Assembly: GCF_009754945.1 (NCBI RefSeq)
Contig: NZ_WPIN01000010.1
Coordinates: 1-64,000 of the forward strand
DNA length: 64,000 nt
Direction: 5' to 3'
Source of the DNA: Spirosoma arboris
Lineage (GTDB): Bacteria; Bacteroidota; Bacteroidia; Cytophagales; Spirosomataceae
The notes beneath the pieces are model-generated. The model made no database searches. It saw only the letters and a program-made list of their open reading frames with translations, and was not told the origin of the DNA. The translations under genes were made by a program, and so were the position numbers. Numbering within the stretch: position 1 is the first letter of the stretch; every line of letters starts with the position of its first letter. This document shows, piece by piece, positions 53,291 to 62,263 of the stretch.

Positions 53291-55666
53291 ATGCAAAACA
53301 TCACCTTCCACCTTTTTATAACCCTTTTCCTAAACCTGACCGCAGTAGCGCAACAGCCCGATCCAACAGCACCTGATCATTGGGATGCCAGTTGGATTGG
53401 GCCTTGCAACACGTCCCTGAAACGGTACGGCGTTTTCATGTTTCGTAAAGAATTTAGTCTGGCCAGCAAACCCAAATCGTTCGTTGTTCATCTATCCGCC
53501 GACAATCGCTATCAGTTATTTGTAAACGGCAAATCTGTGATCCTGGGGCCGCAACGTTCCGATCCAGCACATTGGCGGTACGAGACAATTGATCTGGGGC
53601 CTTTTCTTCGGAATGGCAAAAATGTACTAGCTGCCTGGGTCTGGAATCAGGGTGAGCAAGTGGCCTGGGCGCAGTTGTCGCACCAGACGGGTCTATTGAT
53701 TCAGGGTCATTCTACCGCTGAAGCCATCGTCAATACAAATCATAACTGGCGAGTCATGGAGAATATGGCGTATACACCACTGTCCAACATAAACCATATC
53801 GTCGGGCCATTTGACCAGGTTTTTGCGCAGCGATATCCCTGGAATTGGGAGCAACCGACTTTTGCGGATGATCAATGGCTATCCGCCTGCGAAACCGAAC
53901 GACCTATTCCGTTCGCATCTTCTGAAAAAGCCCCTCGAAAATTAATGCCCCGTAATATTCCCCTTTTGGAGGAACGGCAACAGCGGTTCGCGCGTATTCG
54001 GCGAGCAGAGGGGATAACGGCCAATACGGCTTTTTTGACAGGTAATGGACCAATCAACATTCCAGCCGGGTCGACTGTTACGTTGCTCATTGATCAGGAT
54101 TCCTTAACAACCGCTTACCCGGAATTGCTGGTTAGCGGAGGGCGCGGAGCCAAGATCACGGCAACCTACGCAGAAGCATTGGTCGATACGAAAACCGGTC
54201 AGAAGGGGAACCGGAATGACATAACGAACAAACGAATCAGGGGCGATTATGACGTTTTCCTGTTGGACGGGGAAACGAAGCGACTGTATCGACCGCTCTG
54301 GTATCGCACCTTTCGCTACGTTGAATTAACGATTGAAAATCATCAGGACCCGTTAATTATTCATGACTATTCCAGTCGATTTACCGCTTATTCCTTCATC
54401 GAAAAGGCCTCGTTTGCTAGTAGTGATTCAACTTTAGCGACTATGTGGGAAGTGGGCTGGCGCACTGCCCGGCTGTGCGCCAATGAAACCTATATGGATT
54501 GTCCGTATTATGAGCAGCTTCAGTACATTGGCGATACGCGGATTCAGGCATTGATTTCGCTTTACGTGTCGGGTGATGACCGGTTAATGCGCAACGCCAT
54601 CCAGCAATTCGCTGATTCACAGATACCGGAAGGGCTAACGAGTAGCCGGTTTCCGTCCAATATGCATCAGGTAATTCCGCCATTTTCTTTGTTCTGGATC
54701 ACGATGATTCATGATTATTGGATGCATCGCCGGGATGATGCATTTGTTAAATCATACTTGAATCAAATTCGGGACGTGTTGAAATTCCATGAGAAATACG
54801 TCAATAAACAGGGCATGCTGGACAAGATGCCGTACTGGAATTTTGTCGACTGGCCCAACGAGTGGCCTTGGAAAGGTCAGGAAGAATTAAGCGGTATTCC
54901 TGCCGGTGCGTTGGAGGGAAATTCGTCTATTTTAACCCTGCAATATGTGCTGGCACTACGTCAGGCAGCCGCTCTGTTGATGGCGTACGGCGAAAAATCA
55001 GATGCCACTCACTATGGCCAACTAGCCGATAAATTGAGCCAGTCTACCTATCAATTATGCTGGGATTCTTCCCGGAAAATGCTCGCCGACACACCCGCTA
55101 GAACGGAGTTTAGTCAGCACGTGAATGTACTAGGTGTGCTAGCAGATGCCATTCCGAAAGAGCAGCAAGCGGCTCTACTCCAGCGAATTTTGGTGGATAC
55201 AACGATCGTCCAATGTACGATCTATTACCGATTCTACTTGAATCAGGCATTCCTGAAAGCGGGCCTTGGGAGTCAATACATTCCTATGTTAACTCCTTGG
55301 AGGCAAATGCTTTCGCTGGGCCTGACGACCTTTGCCGAACGACCAGAACCTACCCGATCTGACTGTCACGCCTGGAGTGCAAGCCCGGTTTACGACTTTC
55401 TGGCAACGGTATGCGGCATCAAACCTGCCTCGCCTGGTTTTAGTAGCGTTCGGATTACTCCACAACTTGGTCCGTTAGCTTGGGCATCGGGAAACGTACC
55501 ACATCCCTTGGGTTTAATTCAGGTGAAATTCAGCCAAAAGGCTGGAGTACTGACGGCGGATATCAAACTGCCCTCAACATTGACCGGTGAACTAGTTTGG
55601 AATAACAAAATAGTAAAACTTCACGGCGGAAGCCAGCATTTGGTTGTTGGTGAGCATGTTCGATAA
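53291..55666 (+). CDS. GH78 alpha-L-rhamnosidase
   Basis: Exported hydrolase of 791 residues with signal LFITLFLNLTAVAQQ. An N-terminal accessory beta-domain (about 30-200; FMFRKEFSLASKPKSFVVHL, RYQLFVNGKSVILGPQRSD) precedes the (alpha/alpha)6 barrel of the Bac_rhamnosid type: YMDCPYYEQLQYIGDTR with the catalytic-acid candidate Glu408, WITMIHDYWMHRRDD, NFVDWPNEWPWKGQ, and RSDCHAWSASPVYDF near the C-terminal cap. The family removes terminal alpha-L-rhamnose. Next to PL26-like, GH105 and esterase genes, it completes an RG-I degradation set. It converges with the hybrid regulator on the other strand, with only 2 bp between the stop codons. Confidence 0.94.
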   Translation: MQNITFHLFITLFLNLTAVAQQPDPTAPDHWDASWIGPCNTSLKRYGVFMFRKEFSLASKPKSFVVHLSADNRYQLFVNGKSVILGPQRSDPAHWRYETIDLGPFLRNGKNVLAAWVWNQGEQVAWAQLSHQTGLLIQGHSTAEAIVNTNHNWRVMENMAYTPLSNINHIVGPFDQVFAQRYPWNWEQPTFADDQWLSACETERPIPFASSEKAPRKLMPRNIPLLEERQQRFARIRRAEGITANTAFLTGNGPINIPAGSTVTLLIDQDSLTTAYPELLVSGGRGAKITATYAEALVDTKTGQKGNRNDITNKRIRGDYDVFLLDGETKRLYRPLWYRTFRYVELTIENHQDPLIIHDYSSRFTAYSFIEKASFASSDSTLATMWEVGWRTARLCANETYMDCPYYEQLQYIGDTRIQALISLYVSGDDRLMRNAIQQFADSQIPEGLTSSRFPSNMHQVIPPFSLFWITMIHDYWMHRRDDAFVKSYLNQIRDVLKFHEKYVNKQGMLDKMPYWNFVDWPNEWPWKGQEELSGIPAGALEGNSSILTLQYVLALRQAAALLMAYGEKSDATHYGQLADKLSQSTYQLCWDSSRKMLADTPARTEFSQHVNVLGVLADAIPKEQQAALLQRILVDTTIVQCTIYYRFYLNQAFLKAGLGSQYIPMLTPWRQMLSLGLTTFAERPEPTRSDCHAWSASPVYDFLATVCGIKPASPGFSSVRITPQLGPLAWASGNVPHPLGLIQVKFSQKAGVLTADIKLPSTLTGELVWNNKIVKLHGGSQHLVVGEHVR

Positions 55667-55668
55667 GC

Positions 55669-58600
55669 TTACGCTTTCAGAACGTCGCCCATATCCTGTT
55701 GGGATTTTGTAGACTGAATATATTCCCCAGGCGAAACGCCAAACTCCTTTCTGAAGGCGCGGATGAAGTAATTGGGGTCGTTGAAGCCAACCAGATAAGC
55801 GGTTTCGGCTACCTGATGCCCACCCGCACGGAGCCATTGCCGGGCTCGTTCCAACCGGATACTACGGATAAGGTCATTCCCGCCTTTGCCGGTTAAGGCC
55901 CTGAGTTTGCGATACAATTGCGTATTGCTCATGCCTAGTTCCCGCTCAAGTCGTTGTATATCGAGATCAGGGTCAGCGATGTGCGTTTCGATGAGCGAAA
56001 GGACTTTTTTGAGAAACTGTTCTTCGGCGGACTCAATCGGAAGGTCGGATGGTTGGAGATAGATCATCCGGCCGTATTTCTCGCGTAACTTCTGCCGACT
56101 CTGAATCAGGTTTTTCGCTCGGGTTCGGAGTAAGTCCACATTGAAGGGCTTCGTTACATAGTCATCGGCACCAACGCTCAGACCCTGTAGCTTACTTTCT
56201 GTACTCGATTTTGAGGTTAGTAAAATGAGTGGAACGTGACTGGTTTTTTCGTTGGTTTTGATGGCTTCGCACAACTGCACGCCGTCCATGTCGGGCATTA
56301 ACCAATCACTTACAATGAGGTCGGGGACTTCTTTTTCTGCCTGTTCCAGCGCTTCTCTGCCGTTTGTGGCTTGTAAAACCCGGTAGTTTTGACTGAAACA
56401 ATCGCTCAGATAATGCCGCAAATCGTCGTGATCTTCCACAATCAAAACCAAGGGTAAATCGCTGGACATATGCACGACTGGAATCGTTTCGTTAGGGGCT
56501 GTCTCTAGCCAGATTTCGGGCTTGTCAGCTACTGGAACTACATCTGCCGGACGATTCGATAGCCAATCGATGGGGAACGATAGTTCGGATACCGGCAGAC
56601 TTACGGTGAACACCGTACCAACACCAAGCTGACTTTCGACCTGAATGCTGCCCCGGTGCAATTCGATCAGTTCACGCGTTAGTGCCAGGCCGATGCCTGT
56701 ACCTGCTTTCTTAAGTTGGTGCTGCCCATTTACCTGATAAAAACGGTCGAAAATGTGCGTAACATGATTGGTCGGAATGCCAATGCCCGTATCCTCTACT
56801 TCCAGCAATAACTCGGGCGATTCACTGGCGTTACGTACCTGACAGCGAATGGTAACAGTGCCACCTTCTGCCGTGAATTTCAGAGCGTTGGCAATCAGGT
56901 TGTACAATATCTTTTCGACAATATCCGGGTCGAAGAAGGCGGGGAACGTCGTGAGTTCTGTTTCTACGCGCAGGGTTACGCGTTGCTGTACGGCAATCAG
57001 TTCAAAGGAACCTACCACCCGCCGAACGAATTCCAATACATCCTGCCGGTTGATTTCGGGACGGAGCAAACCCGATTCAAGTTTGGAGAGATCCAGTAAC
57101 TGATTAATGAGTCGCAGAAGCCGGTTGGCATTCTGGTGCATGGTCTGGAACCAAAGTCGCCGGGGATCAGGTGCTCGGTCCGATAAAAACTGCTCTAAGG
57201 GAGTCAGTATGAGTGTTAAAGGCGTACGGAACTCGTGCGAAATATTGGTGAAAAAGCCAGACCGTAACCGATCCAGTTCACGGGCTTTTTCGGTTTCAAT
57301 GTGCTCAATACGCAACTCGGTTTTATAGCCTTCCCGAATCTGAATCATCCGGCGAATGAGCATCAACAGACTGGCCACTAACCCTGCATATAAAAAATAG
57401 GCCCAGTAGGTGCGGTACCAGGGCGGAAGCACGATAAGCTGAAGCACAGTTTCTGAGGCCTTTGCGAAGTCATCGGAAGTGGCGGCTTTCACACGAAACG
57501 AATATGTACCGGGGTCAAGATTGGTGTAGGTCGCTGATTGTTGCGGGCCAACGAAGTTCCAGGCTTTTTCAAAACCGTCCAGGCGGTAGGCATATCGAAT
57601 GTTCCGGTGCGCCTGAAATGCCACGGTGGCAAAATCGAAGGTCATAACGGTCTGATCGTGCCGAAGGGTGATGGACTTCGTGTCGGGCAGATTGCGGGTT
57701 AGTGGAGAATCGGCGGCTCCCGGAACCACGGCGCGGTTGAAGAGTTTCATACCGGTGATGTAAACCGGAAATGGCTGGGCATTGGTTTCGAAACGAACGG
57801 GATTGAAAACCGTTAAACCATACTTTCCCCCCCAGAAAAGCGTACCGTCGGGGCTCTGACTAACGGCTTTCTCCGTAAAATCATTGCCTGGTAAGCCGTC
57901 GCTTTTGCGATACGTACGTACCACCTGACCGGCTTCATTCAGTTGACAAAGGCCGTCGTTTGTGGCCGCCCATATGTTGCCCCGCTGATCCTGACTGAGG
58001 CTCATAATAGCGTCATTGGATAAGCCGTTGTCGGTCGAAATCAACTCAAAACGCTGTCGGCTGGTATTGAACCGGTGCAAACCGCCCAGGCTACCCACCC
58101 AAAGGCGGTGCTGCCGGTCTTCCAGCAGGCAGGTCACATGGCTATCATCCAGGCCATCGGGCAAGGTAAAGTGATGTCGACGAATCTGCCCTGTGCGTCT
58201 TCGCCACTCAATTAACCCTCGGCCCAGTGTTCCAATCCAAAGGGTGCTGTCACTTCCTTCCAGAACTGTCCTGAACGAATTATTGGTACGTGTAAATCCG
58301 TTTACCGGCTCGATCTGCCAGGTTTTTGTGTCTAATTGCCAGAGTGTCCCACGATTGGTGGCAACCCAGGCTTTGTGAGAACCAGTCGGAAGAACGCTGT
58401 GAATCTGTTCCGGATGTAACTGGGTTATGTGGCGCAAAACCCGGCCTGTCTCGGTGTCCATAACATCGGTGCCTTTGTTCCAGATACTAACCAGTAAGGT
58501 TCGATCTGACAAACTATTAAGAAACGTAACATCGTTTCCTGCCAGCGAAGTGGGGTCTCCGGGCCGATGCTTAAAATGGCGAAACGTGTTTGTTTTGCGG

Positions 58601-59763
58601 TTTAAATACGTGAGCCCCTGCGTACTTCCCAGCCAGACATTGCCCTGTTTATCAGCAGATACCGACGAAACCTGGGGCGTCATCAGACTGTTGGGTTGCC
58701 CGATCTGGTGGGTATATTGCTCAAATAAGCTGGGTCGGGCAAACCACACATTGAGCCCACCTTCCCACGTTCCCATCCAGATATTACCCTGTCTGTCGCC
58801 CCGGATGCACAGAATGGCGTGGGTGCTGAGGCTGTTTCGCACAGTTGGCTCCGCCCGGTAGTGTGTTGGTTGCCCGAAATCCGCCTGCGCCGAAACCAGT
58901 ACACCATCGTCTGTACCCAGCCAGTACTTTCCTGTAGCATCTTCGAACAAACTCCGCGCGAAATTCACCCCCTCAATTGTTCTCTCCTGGTAATAAATCG
59001 ATGAGAATGAGTCCTGAGCAGGGTTATATCGAAATAGGCCCCAGCCCTGAGTGCCTGCCAGCAGTTGGCCCCGGCTATCGCAAAGCAGTGTCATGACATT
59101 CCCGGTAGAAACGGCATTGCGGATCGGTACCTGATACGTTTGCACGTGATAATCAGACAAACGCATCTTCACGACAACGCCAGCTTCGTAGCCAATCCAA
59201 ATGTTGCCATCATGATCTGGACAAACTGTAAACGGTCGTGTTTTGGGTAAATGGTATTTATCCGACGATAACTGGTTAACCTCCCGCGTAGCCGGATTAA
59301 TCCAGAGAAGTCCCAACTCATTCGTTGTTGCCCAGATTTTGCCCGATCTGTCCTGATCCAGTGCCGTTATGGTAGCCGTCGATATATTGACGCCCGTTGA
59401 TGTCCGAACTAAATGGTCAAAATGGATGCCTGTATTGTCTAATTGTGATAAGCCGCCGGAGCGTGTTCCCACCCACAGTCGGCCTTGCTTGTCCTCAAAA
59501 AGACAGGTTACTTCGTTGCTGCTCAAACTTTTGGGGTCTCGCTGAGAGCGACGATATACCTGAAAGCTCTGGCCATCATAGCGGTCCAGGCCGTCGGCGG
59601 TTGCCAGCCATAGAAACCCTTTTTGGTCCTGCAATAAGTCATGAATGGTACTGTGAGAGAGCCCATCGCCGGTATTAAGCAACTGAAAGTTAGCCTGTGC
59701 CTGAGCAGGTAACCAGGGTTTCAGCAACCAACTGATCAGAATTATTAAACAACCGAACCGCAT
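55669..59763 (-). CDS. Propeller-type hybrid two-component regulator (HTCS) with AraC output
   Basis: One-piece regulator of 1364 residues. The start at ATG 59763 gives signal IILISWLLKPWLPAQAQA; the frame is open a little further upstream. Propeller repeats fill about 30-660 (LLQDQKGFLWLATADGLDRYDG, LFEDKQGRLWVGTRSGGL), then Y_Y_Y (TYTNLDPGTYSFRVKAAT), a membrane helix (YWAYFLYAGLVASLLML), HisKA His843 in TNISHEFRTPL, HATPase (NLIANALKFTAEGGTV), a receiver with Asp1153 in LIVSDWLMPDMDG, and AraC helix-turn-helix (FNDPNYFIRAFRKEFGVSPGEY). It probably senses a rhamnogalacturonan oligosaccharide and controls the adjacent rhamnosidase/SusCD genes. A second sensor of the same class lies at 38390. 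Confidence 0.96.
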   Translation of the reverse strand: MRFGCLIILISWLLKPWLPAQAQANFQLLNTGDGLSHSTIHDLLQDQKGFLWLATADGLDRYDGQSFQVYRRSQRDPKSLSSNEVTCLFEDKQGRLWVGTRSGGLSQLDNTGIHFDHLVRTSTGVNISTATITALDQDRSGKIWATTNELGLLWINPATREVNQLSSDKYHLPKTRPFTVCPDHDGNIWIGYEAGVVVKMRLSDYHVQTYQVPIRNAVSTGNVMTLLCDSRGQLLAGTQGWGLFRYNPAQDSFSSIYYQERTIEGVNFARSLFEDATGKYWLGTDDGVLVSAQADFGQPTHYRAEPTVRNSLSTHAILCIRGDRQGNIWMGTWEGGLNVWFARPSLFEQYTHQIGQPNSLMTPQVSSVSADKQGNVWLGSTQGLTYLNRKTNTFRHFKHRPGDPTSLAGNDVTFLNSLSDRTLLVSIWNKGTDVMDTETGRVLRHITQLHPEQIHSVLPTGSHKAWVATNRGTLWQLDTKTWQIEPVNGFTRTNNSFRTVLEGSDSTLWIGTLGRGLIEWRRRTGQIRRHHFTLPDGLDDSHVTCLLEDRQHRLWVGSLGGLHRFNTSRQRFELISTDNGLSNDAIMSLSQDQRGNIWAATNDGLCQLNEAGQVVRTYRKSDGLPGNDFTEKAVSQSPDGTLFWGGKYGLTVFNPVRFETNAQPFPVYITGMKLFNRAVVPGAADSPLTRNLPDTKSITLRHDQTVMTFDFATVAFQAHRNIRYAYRLDGFEKAWNFVGPQQSATYTNLDPGTYSFRVKAATSDDFAKASETVLQLIVLPPWYRTYWAYFLYAGLVASLLMLIRRMIQIREGYKTELRIEHIETEKARELDRLRSGFFTNISHEFRTPLTLILTPLEQFLSDRAPDPRRLWFQTMHQNANRLLRLINQLLDLSKLESGLLRPEINRQDVLEFVRRVVGSFELIAVQQRVTLRVETELTTFPAFFDPDIVEKILYNLIANALKFTAEGGTVTIRCQVRNASESPELLLEVEDTGIGIPTNHVTHIFDRFYQVNGQHQLKKAGTGIGLALTRELIELHRGSIQVESQLGVGTVFTVSLPVSELSFPIDWLSNRPADVVPVADKPEIWLETAPNETIPVVHMSSDLPLVLIVEDHDDLRHYLSDCFSQNYRVLQATNGREALEQAEKEVPDLIVSDWLMPDMDGVQLCEAIKTNEKTSHVPLILLTSKSSTESKLQGLSVGADDYVTKPFNVDLLRTRAKNLIQSRQKLREKYGRMIYLQPSDLPIESAEEQFLKKVLSLIETHIADPDLDIQRLERELGMSNTQLYRKLRALTGKGGNDLIRSIRLERARQWLRAGGHQVAETAYLVGFNDPNYFIRAFRKEFGVSPGEYIQSTKSQQDMGDVLKA

Positions 59764-60354
59764 TGTGGAAATATGTGAAATTTGGGCATGAAAAACAAGT
59801 TGGCTGTACCGGGTAAGCCGCTCGTTTACCAATCAGTATTTTCAACTTTGTAAAAATACATCTGCCATTAAATAAGAATAAAAATATAGGGATTAAGGAT
59901 GTTGTTAAGCGGTCGACTGTTTCCATAGGTTCCCCTGATTGTGTTATTCACAATCGAGGAGAAATATGAAGAAACCTGTCTTATAAGGCATAGCTGTTGG
60001 CAACAGGTTTTATCGAATAGGAAGTTAGTTTCCTATTCAATGCTTTATGCCTGACTATGAAGTTGATCGGAGGTTTTCGTGGACGAATTTTGTAAATGTA
60101 AAAAATGAGACAACTATGTAATTTACAGAAGTTTAATTGGTTTGAAAAAAAATACGATTGATCTATAACTGGACGAAACGGCGTTAACCTTCAATCCTAT
60201 TTGAAGAACTTAGATGTGTTTTTCAAATAGGGTTGTTAAGGGATTAAGCTAAAGCGAATACAAAGGTCGAGCAGTCTCTAAATGTGAGAATTGGTAGTAT
60301 TCAACTGTAACAATTTAGCTATTATAAAATAAGCTAGTCAATCTCTCCAACGGT
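59764..60354. other. 590-bp AT-rich intergenic region with two strong hairpins
   Basis: No credible gene. The hairpin at 60015-60038 has 9-bp arms (GAATAGGAA / TTCCTATTC, loop of 6). The hairpin at 60192-60235 has 14-bp arms with one wobble (CAATCCTATTTGAA / TTCAAATAGGGTTG, loop of 16). Both contain the core CCTATT. AACCTGT near 59977 also recurs inverted at 60003. The left end should hold the promoter of the hybrid regulator. Confidence 0.5.
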
Positions 60355-60711
60355 CTATTTCCCGAGTAGCTGTTTACGGTGATTGATCCCCCAGTTTAGT
60401 AGTTCCATCATCGCTTTCTTCAGCGAATGTGAATATTCAGTAGCAACATATTCAATTAGAACCGGCTGATTATCATGAACGATTCGTCTGATTAACTGAT
60501 GTTCTTCCATATCTTTCAATTCTTTGGCTAGAACCTTCGGATTGATTTTAGGAATACTCTTCTGGATTTCTGAAAAACGTCGATTGTCATGCATGATTGA
60601 CGTTAAAATCAACACTTTCCATTTGCCGCTGATCACATCCAGTGCATCCCGGAGTGGAAGCATCTGTTCGATACAATCAAGATACTTCGTTTCACCCTTG
60701 GTTAACAACAT
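60355..60711 (-). CDS. HxlR-family winged-helix transcriptional regulator
   Basis: Cytoplasmic regulator of 118 residues, full length for the family. The pattern is typical: Cys13 in YLDCIEQMLPLRDALDVI, the core SGKWKVLILTSIMHDNRRFSEIQKSIP split over helix 2 and the recognition helix, PKVLAKELKDMEEHQLI, and the wing IEYVATEYSHSL. HxlR proteins bind DNA as dimers, often responding to electrophiles or oxidants through the N-terminal Cys. No obvious target gene is adjacent; usually it is divergent, but here the upstream side holds 240 bp of non-coding DNA and then an IS, so the target may have been displaced. Confidence 0.92.
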   Translation of the reverse strand: MLLTKGETKYLDCIEQMLPLRDALDVISGKWKVLILTSIMHDNRRFSEIQKSIPKINPKVLAKELKDMEEHQLIRRIVHDNQPVLIEYVATEYSHSLKKAMMELLNWGINHRKQLLGK

Positions 60712-60953
60712 ATCGCTTACGTTCAGGTAATGGCTTACGTACAGGTAACTGCGTATTGATGAAAAATAAAAGTACTGACCTTTGCCAAGTGAAACAAGCC
60801 TTTCTAGATCAATAAGAAGTCAGCCAAATGAATCAAAAGCGCTTAACCTTATCTTGGGAATCTCCAGTTACTACATCACGATTGAGAAATACAGCATAAC
60901 CTGACATTCACTCAAAACCGTTGGCTTTACGACAACTTATTGAGGCTGTCGAT
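60712..60953. other. Non-coding stretch between HxlR gene and IS
   Basis: About 240 bp, no gene seen. It contains GTAATGGCTTACGTACAGGTAACTG-type direct repeats near 60724-60750 (TTACGT.CAGGTAA twice, at 60718 and 60734), a possible operator of the HxlR regulator overlapping its promoter. The right part ends at the IS. Confidence 0.35.
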
Positions 60954-61004
60954 TGAGATGGTCTAATTAATCGGCACAGTGAACTTGTCTAATTTCGCAA
61001 GATC

Positions 61005-61256
61005 ATGCAGCCTAAAAACAAACCCGTTAAACGTCGTAAATACGACGCTACCTTCAAAGCCGATGTGCTGAAAATGATTGCTAATGGACAAAGCGTAGCT
61101 TACATAGCTCAAGCACTGGGTATCAGTGAAGCACTCATCTACAAATGGAAACAACGGAACAAAGGGGAAGAAAAATACCACCTTTTGAATCCAGCTTCTG
61201 ATACTCAGCTGCTACTACAGCGTATTAGTCAGTTAGAAGCAGAACGCGAAATCTAA
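61005..61256 (+). CDS. IS3-family OrfA (helix-turn-helix), shortened at the frameshift site
   Basis: Transposase N-terminal protein of 83 residues, starting MQPKNKPVKRRKYDATF, with the HTH_Tnp_1 helix-turn-helix (VLKMIANGQSVAYIAQALGI, EALIYKWKQ) and a leucine-zipper-like end (LLLQRISQLEAERE). The stop TAA at 61254 sits at the edge of an eight-A run. Without it the frame would continue KKALGIISRQT to TGA at about 61291, the usual OrfA end, so a single T-to-A change has shortened it. The A run is the expected -1 slippery site for making OrfAB. Confidence 0.85.
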   Translation: MQPKNKPVKRRKYDATFKADVLKMIANGQSVAYIAQALGISEALIYKWKQRNKGEEKYHLLNPASDTQLLLQRISQLEAEREI

Positions 61257-61479
61257 AAAAAAGCCTTAGGCATTATCAGCCGACAGACCTGAGATTACGC
61301 TATGAATTGGTTCAAGAGTTGGCTTCTGAGTTTGCGGTTGAAACTCTGTGCTCAGTGCTGGAAGTAAGTCGGACGGCCTACTATCGGTATTTACGGGGCG
61401 ACAGCTATCAACTAACTTCTGAAAAAGCTGAATACCAGCAATTGGTCGAGCGGACTTTTGCTAAACATAAACGACGATA

Positions 61480-61502
61480 GGGCACCGGGCTGGCGTACCA
61501 GT
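61480..61502 (-). repeat. Insert site 1 in orfB (16 nt within this range)
   Basis: Upstream frame ends ...KHKRR and downstream resumes RRITAEL one frame on. The region is 16 nt longer than expected for RRYGSRRI or RRYTSRRI. Limits are ambiguous: either 61485-61500 (reverse complement TGGTACGCCAGCCCGG, 11/16 like insert 2) or 61480-61495 (reverse complement CGCCAGCCCGGTGCCC, which also removes the TAG). Confidence 0.6.
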
Positions 61503-61599
61503 CGACGCATTACGGCAGAGTTGCAGGAAAAAGGCCATTCAGTAGGACGCTATCAGGTTCGAACGCTAATGAAGATGGTTGGTTTACAGGCTATTCAAC

Positions 61600-61615
61600 C
61601 GCTCCGGCGGCCCGG
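61600..61615 (+). repeat. Insert 2 in orfB: CGCTCCGGCGGCCCGG
   Basis: Sixteen GC-rich bases between CAAC and CTAAATC. Removal gives CAA CCT AAA TCA TTT and fuses AIQP to KSFVPRT in frame. The sequence differs from insert 3 at a single position. Confidence 0.85.
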
Positions 61616-61905
61616 CTAAATCATTTGTACCACGAACGACAGATAGCACGCATGGTAGAGGCTACTGGCCAACCTTATTGTTAGATCAGCCTTTGCCCAA
61701 AGCGCCTAATTTAGTCTGGGTCAGCGATATAACTTATCTGCCGCTGGTCAACGGTGAATGGGGCTACTTGGCCACTTGGATGGATCTATTTTCGCGTAAA
61801 GTGGTGGGTTGGCAGGTGGGCGAAACGATGGAAGATGAATTGGTTGTACTTCCATTACGCCGTGCCTTGCAGGTACGCCAACCTGCTGTGGGCCTGATTA
61901 TCCAT

Positions 61906-61921
61906 CGCTCCGGCGACCCGG
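61906..61921 (+). repeat. Insert 3 in orfB: CGCTCCGGCGACCCGG
   Basis: Sixteen bases between CAT and TCAGAT. Removal restores ATT ATC CAT TCA GAT CGG, i.e. the invariant IIHSDRGG motif containing the second catalytic Asp. This is the best-defined site because the motif has no length variation in the family. Confidence 0.9.
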
Positions 61922-62045
61922 TCAGATCGGGGTGGCCAATATGTATCCACGGAGTTAAAAGAGTTAATCCGGTTGTGGCATATTAGGCCCAGCATGAGTC
62001 GGGCCGACGATCCTTACGACAATGCTTTTGCGGAATCGTTATGGA

Positions 62046-62061
62046 CGGGGCCGCCCGTGCG
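62046..62061 (-). repeat. Insert 4 in orfB: CGGGGCCGCCCGTGCG
   Basis: Sixteen extra bases; removal gives TGG AGC CGC CTA AAG, i.e. ESLWSRLKAEL, the expected sequence after the DDE Glu region. Its reverse complement (CGCACGGGCGGCCCCG) matches insert 2 at 13 of 16 positions. The exact limits could shift by one or two bases. Confidence 0.75.
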
Positions 62062-62263
62062 GCCGCCTAAAGGCAGAGTTATTGGAAGGCGGGGTATTTC
62101 TGAGTGTTGAAGATGCTCGTACGGAAATCTTCGACTACATTGAGATTTATTATAACCGGGAGAGAAAGCATTCGTCGCTGGGCTATAAAAGCCCTGAGCA
62201 GTTTGAGCAGGAATACATTATAAATCTGACAAATTCAGTGTGCCGCTAAACTGGACCACCTCA

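Larger units (their letters stand above)
61283..62249 (+). pseudogene. IS3-family OrfB (DDE transposase) split into five frames by four +1 inserts
   Basis: Segments in successive frames read: DLRLRYELVQELASEF...FAKHKRR, then RRITAELQEKGHSVGRYQV...AIQ, then KSFVPRTTD...VWVSDITYLPL...LIIH, then SDRGGQYVS...MSRADDPYDNAFAESLW, and finally RLKAELLEGG...YYNRERKHSSLGYKSPEQFE. Together they make an almost perfect rve-type transposase with DDE residues in VSDIT, HSDRGG and the final Glu region. Each transition is +1 and is explained by 16 extra GC-rich bases. Apart from these and a TAG at 61478 the coding sequence looks undecayed. The TAG disappears under an alternative placement of the first insert. 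Confidence 0.9.
60954..62263 (+). mobile_element. IS3-family insertion sequence, inactivated by GC-rich inserts
   Basis: About 1310 bp. The ends form an imperfect inverted repeat of roughly 40 bp. The left end begins TGAGATGGTC and the right end, read inward, TGAGGTGGTC. Both continue with TCGGCACA/GCGGCACA and TGAACTTGTC/TGAATTTGTC. No target duplication is evident (GAT left, CCT right), so the flanks may have rearranged. It carries the IS3 orfA/orfB arrangement with orfB in the -1 frame. The coding region is broken by four short inserts and two stop codons. Its ends are the source of the palindrome at 49-122. Confidence 0.9.
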
